64,000 nucleotides of DNA. Origin: an uncultured Fulvivirga sp. (GTDB taxonomy: Bacteria > Bacteroidota > Bacteroidia > Cytophagales > Cyclobacteriaceae). The position numbers and the translations under genes were made by a program. The notes under the pieces were generated by a model. It was given only the letters and a program-made list of their open reading frames with translations, was not told the DNA's origin and searched no databases. The stretch lies in assembly GCA_947500555.1 (NCBI GenBank), contig CANMSE010000003.1, forward strand, positions 496,001 through 560,000, given 5' to 3'. Positions 61,791-64,000 of this stretch are shown here, piece by piece (the stretch's first letter is position 1; every line of letters starts with the position of its first letter).

Positions 61791-63082
61791 TGAGATTTAT
61801 CAAGGTTTTGCTCCTTATTCTACCTTTATCAGTGAATGCCCAGGAAGTTCTCACCCTGGACAGAGCGATAGAACTCGCATTGGATAATAACTACGGTATT
61901 AAAATAGCACGCAGCAATCAGGAAATTGCCGATAATAATTACACATTAGGAAATGCAGGTTTTTTACCTCAGGTTACATTAAATATTAATCAAAATAACA
62001 CTTTGGTTAATGGAGACCAAACTAGAGGAACAAATCCAACTGAAGAGGTAAATAATAAAACTAATAGATCATTATTGGCAGGAGGCAATTTAAATTGGAC
62101 ATTATTTGATGGGACACGAATGTTTGTCAATTATGATCTGTTGGAATCTCAAAACTTACAATCGCTTTCAGCATTGGAATTTTCAATTGAAACCGTTATT
62201 TATAATGTGTCAACCAACTTCTTTTTGGCTTCTCTTGAAAAGGAACGACTAACGCTCTTAAAAAGTAATTTGGGCCTTTCTGATGATCGGTTGAAAATTG
62301 CGAAGGATAAGTATGAGTTAGGAAAAGGCTCGAAACTAGAGTTTCTACAGGCACAGGTCGATTATAATACTGATCAATCCAATATCCTGAATCAGGAGCA
62401 ATTACTGGCGATTCAAAAGTTGGAATTGCTAAGACAAATAGGAATAAGAGATTCATCTGATTTCTCACTATCCTATATTCTTGAGCTAAACACTGACATC
62501 ACGCTTGACTACCTGCTGAATAGCATCACCAACAACAAAGACTTAGATGTGTTTGAACGGGCAAAAGAAATAGCCGAGTTACAAGAGCAAGTCTCTCGTT
62601 CTGATAGATTACCTACCCTATCGGTATTTGCGGGCTATAATTATTCAGATAGACAAAACGCAGTAGGGTTTTCATTTGAAAGTACGACCACTGATCTTTC
62701 TTACGGTTTTAATGCCAATTTCACTCTTTTCAATGGATTTAACATCGATAGAATAATTCAAAACAACAAGATCAACAAGGACATCGCTGATTATGCCTAT
62801 CAGCAGCGATTATTGGATATAGAAACCAGCATTAAACAACAGTATCTCAGCTATTTGAATAGTATAGAGTTGCTAAAGCTAGAGGAACAAAATGTGCTTG
62901 TGGCTAAAGAAAATAATGATATTGCAAAAGAGCGCTATGATATCGGACTTTCTAACCCCGTGGAATACCGTGAGTCTCAAGTAAACCTTATAGCCGCTGA
63001 GTCCAGAAAGCAAAACGCCCAATTCGCTGCCAAAATCGCTGAAATAGAGCTTAAATACTTGGCTGGTATTTCTATTAGGTAA
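61787..63082 (+). CDS. TolC-family outer-membrane efflux protein
   Basis: The 431-aa protein has a signal peptide (ILPLSVNAQ), paired outer-membrane-efflux domains with long helices (EEVNNKTNRSLLAGG, KIAKDKYELGKGSKLEFLQA, ERYDIGLSNPVEYRE) and the typical ALDNNYGIKIARSN opening. It forms the trimeric exit duct of the RND system. ATG 61787 overlaps the pump stop by 4 nt; a second ATG at 61790 is equally possible. Confidence 0.94.
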   Translation: MMRFIKVLLLILPLSVNAQEVLTLDRAIELALDNNYGIKIARSNQEIADNNYTLGNAGFLPQVTLNINQNNTLVNGDQTRGTNPTEEVNNKTNRSLLAGGNLNWTLFDGTRMFVNYDLLESQNLQSLSALEFSIETVIYNVSTNFFLASLEKERLTLLKSNLGLSDDRLKIAKDKYELGKGSKLEFLQAQVDYNTDQSNILNQEQLLAIQKLELLRQIGIRDSSDFSLSYILELNTDITLDYLLNSITNNKDLDVFERAKEIAELQEQVSRSDRLPTLSVFAGYNYSDRQNAVGFSFESTTTDLSYGFNANFTLFNGFNIDRIIQNNKINKDIADYAYQQRLLDIETSIKQQYLSYLNSIELLKLEEQNVLVAKENNDIAKERYDIGLSNPVEYRESQVNLIAAESRKQNAQFAAKIAEIELKYLAGISIR

Positions 63083-63124
63083 TACTATATACTTAGACGT
63101 TTTTATTTGAAAGTGGATGTGAAA

Positions 63125-63209
63125 TACCAACGCAACGTGTGGGCTGTACCATTTGCCTGACTGAATAAGCGGGACACCAAATCATTTAGGACTTCGCACG
63201 GTGAAGTCC
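63125..63209. repeat. attC-like half-site and hairpin beyond the ParDE pair
   Basis: TACCAAC-GCAAC-GTGTGGGC at 63125-63144 matches the left arm pattern of the two attC-like sites (xxxxAAC, 5 nt, GTGTxxxx), but no matching right arm was found before the toxin stop at 63244. GGACTTC-GCACGGT-GAAGTCC (63189-63209) is a perfect hairpin inside this gap. Confidence 0.3.
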
Positions 63210-63243
63210 AAATGTGCTCTTACTCCATATTGCCAAACGTTTA

Positions 63244-63546
63244 TTATTCTTCGACCTTATCAAGAGAGTTTTCGATGTCTTGTCGCCCAATGATGGTCAT
63301 GATTTCTACCACTTCATCATTGATTCGATAGTATATACTATCTGACCCGCAAACACATCTTCTATATCCAGGCCTAATAAAATCTACTGCTTCAAAATCA
63401 TATGGCCGCTGAGCAATAATGTCAAAATACTTGAAAAATGAGTCAAAATATTTATCCGCTTGTTTAATTCCAAAACGTATTACTCCGTAGTGATGAATTC
63501 TGATTAAATCAGCCTTAGCTACATAACTTAGTCGATATTTAGCCAT
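63244..63546 (-). CDS. parE: ParE-type toxin
   Basis: The 100-aa protein has the ParE pattern: YRLSYVAKADLIRIHHYGV, ADKYFDSFFKYFDIIAQRPY and the C-terminal YYRINDEVVEIMTIIGRQD. ParE toxins bind gyrase and block replication. Its gene overlaps the antitoxin gene by 8 nt. The pair sits in the right-edge accessory region between attC-like sequences. Confidence 0.88.
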   Translation of the reverse strand: MAKYRLSYVAKADLIRIHHYGVIRFGIKQADKYFDSFFKYFDIIAQRPYDFEAVDFIRPGYRRCVCGSDSIYYRINDEVVEIMTIIGRQDIENSLDKVEE

Positions 63547-63778
63547 TCAACAAAGACTTGGATTCAGCTAAAATTTGCTCCTTACTGTCAGATGTGAAGC
63601 CACTTTTTTCAGCTTTTTCAAGTTTCAGCCTAACAAGGTCAATTTGCTGTTGTTGCTGTCTTGCTTGCCTTATAAGGTCATTAACAAGCTCACTTTTACT
63701 TGAATATTCCTTGCTATTAACCTGTGCTTTTAACCATTTATCATTTGGTTCGGTAAAAGAAATACTTTGTCTGGCCAT
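63539..63778 (-). CDS. parD: ParD-type antitoxin
   Basis: The ATG at 63778 (MARQSISFTEPNDKWLKAQV) gives a 79-aa ribbon-helix-helix antitoxin. The RHH domain covers residues 1-45 (SISFTEPNDKWL, YSSKSELVNDLIRQA), and the acidic tail binds ParE. A frame extension to 63832 adds 18 non-conserved residues and is rejected. It overlaps parE by 8 nt and is probably autoregulated through the RHH domain. Confidence 0.87.
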   Translation of the reverse strand: MARQSISFTEPNDKWLKAQVNSKEYSSKSELVNDLIRQARQQQQQIDLVRLKLEKAEKSGFTSDSKEQILAESKSLLNG

Positions 63779-63851
63779 AATCTTTTTGGTGTAATAACGC
63801 ACCAAATATAAGATTGCTTTAGATGATATCAAAAACGGTGTTTGGGATGTT

Positions 63852-63919
63852 TGGTAACGTTTAGTGTAAAATGCGTAGCAATGTTTGGTGGGTAAGGGAA
63901 TTATTACACATTGTTGGCA
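63852..63919 (-). repeat. attC-like recombination site 2
   Basis: On the plus strand the outer 7-mers TGGTAAC and GTTGGCA pair at 5 of 7, and the inner 6-mers GTGTAA and TTACAC are perfect. Spacers are 5 nt and 3 nt, the same as in site 1. It ends 5 nt before the stop codon of the partial minus-strand gene (63925). Core AAC/GTT bases are present; the full integron consensus is not. Confidence 0.42.
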
Positions 63920-63924
63920 ACAGT

Positions 63925-64000
63925 TTATTTCTTATAAACACCACTTTTTAGTTCTAATTCACCACTCTTCAGGTGCCCTAGAAGATTCATTAATTTAGGT
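63925..64000 (-). CDS. C-terminal fragment of an unknown gene at the right edge
   Basis: The minus-strand frame is open from the edge to TAA at 63925 and gives 24 residues ending LGHLKSGELELKSGVYKK. The composition looks protein-like, and the stop is 5 nt from the attC-like site, matching the layout at 30148. The rest of the gene is outside the window and I do not recognise the family. Confidence 0.35.
   Translation of the reverse strand, partial: PKLMNLLGHLKSGELELKSGVYKK

Noticed and set aside
1..64000. tRNA, rRNA or CRISPR arrays
   Set aside because: No cloverleaf, rRNA text or regularly spaced direct repeats were recognised.

Overview
The window comes from an AT-rich member of the Bacteroidota, most probably a marine Cytophagales-type bacterium. 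The evidence is type IX secretion (T9SS) sorting domains on giant secreted proteins, SprB-like repeats, LytTR signalling, a DUF6443 RHS-like protein, the MoxR/DUF58/BatA cluster, TAnnTTTG promoter elements and near absence of Shine-Dalgarno sequences. No rRNA, tRNA or CRISPR array was seen.

Layout. 1-7.8 kb (minus): three secreted proteins ending in an RHS/YD-repeat protein that runs off the left edge. 7.9-19.7 kb: housekeeping and signalling genes, namely a YheT-type hydrolase, a TonB-dependent (heme-type) receptor followed by a possible small RNA, LytTR proteins, a deoxynucleoside kinase, a cytochrome-like lipoprotein, a UspA/beta-CASP operon and a LytS/LytTR two-component pair. 19.8-25.1 kb: metZ, a toxin-antitoxin pair and secreted hydrolases, interspersed with five same-orientation copies of a hairpin element whose full form is about 130-140 bp. 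25.1-27.8 kb: an all-minus group of small stress or detoxification genes (MarR, OsmC, cupin, glyoxalase-like, flavin-nucleotide-binding). 28-31.9 kb: an accessory stretch with a DUF433/DUF5615 pair, a REP-associated tyrosine transposase (RAYT) with its hairpins, and two membrane proteins separated by an attC-like site. 31.9-40.3 kb: an eight-gene MoxR-DUF58-BatA operon. 40.5-56.2 kb: two FG-GAP/T9SS giants, a TldD/TldE pair, DinB, and a probable operon of a 54-aa protein, a kinase-like protein lacking its ATPase domain, an FG-GAP protein, a histidine kinase and DUF4260. 56.5-63.1 kb: a thioesterase-like protein, a cyclophilin and a complete RND efflux operon. 63.2-64 kb: a ParDE pair and a partial gene, with a second attC-like site.

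The observations most likely to be new are: (1) the five-copy element, which mostly lies just 3' of minus-strand genes and carries an intrinsic terminator; (2) two sites 34 kb apart with the same attC-like architecture, each 5-6 nt after the stop codon of an accessory gene; (3) the four-TM protein resembling LPO_1073/Vpar_1526 with its coiled-coil membrane neighbour, possibly a defence or stress module; (4) the orphan DHp kinase-like protein preceded by an unlisted 54-aa gene. Family names are from recall of protein patterns; no database search was run.
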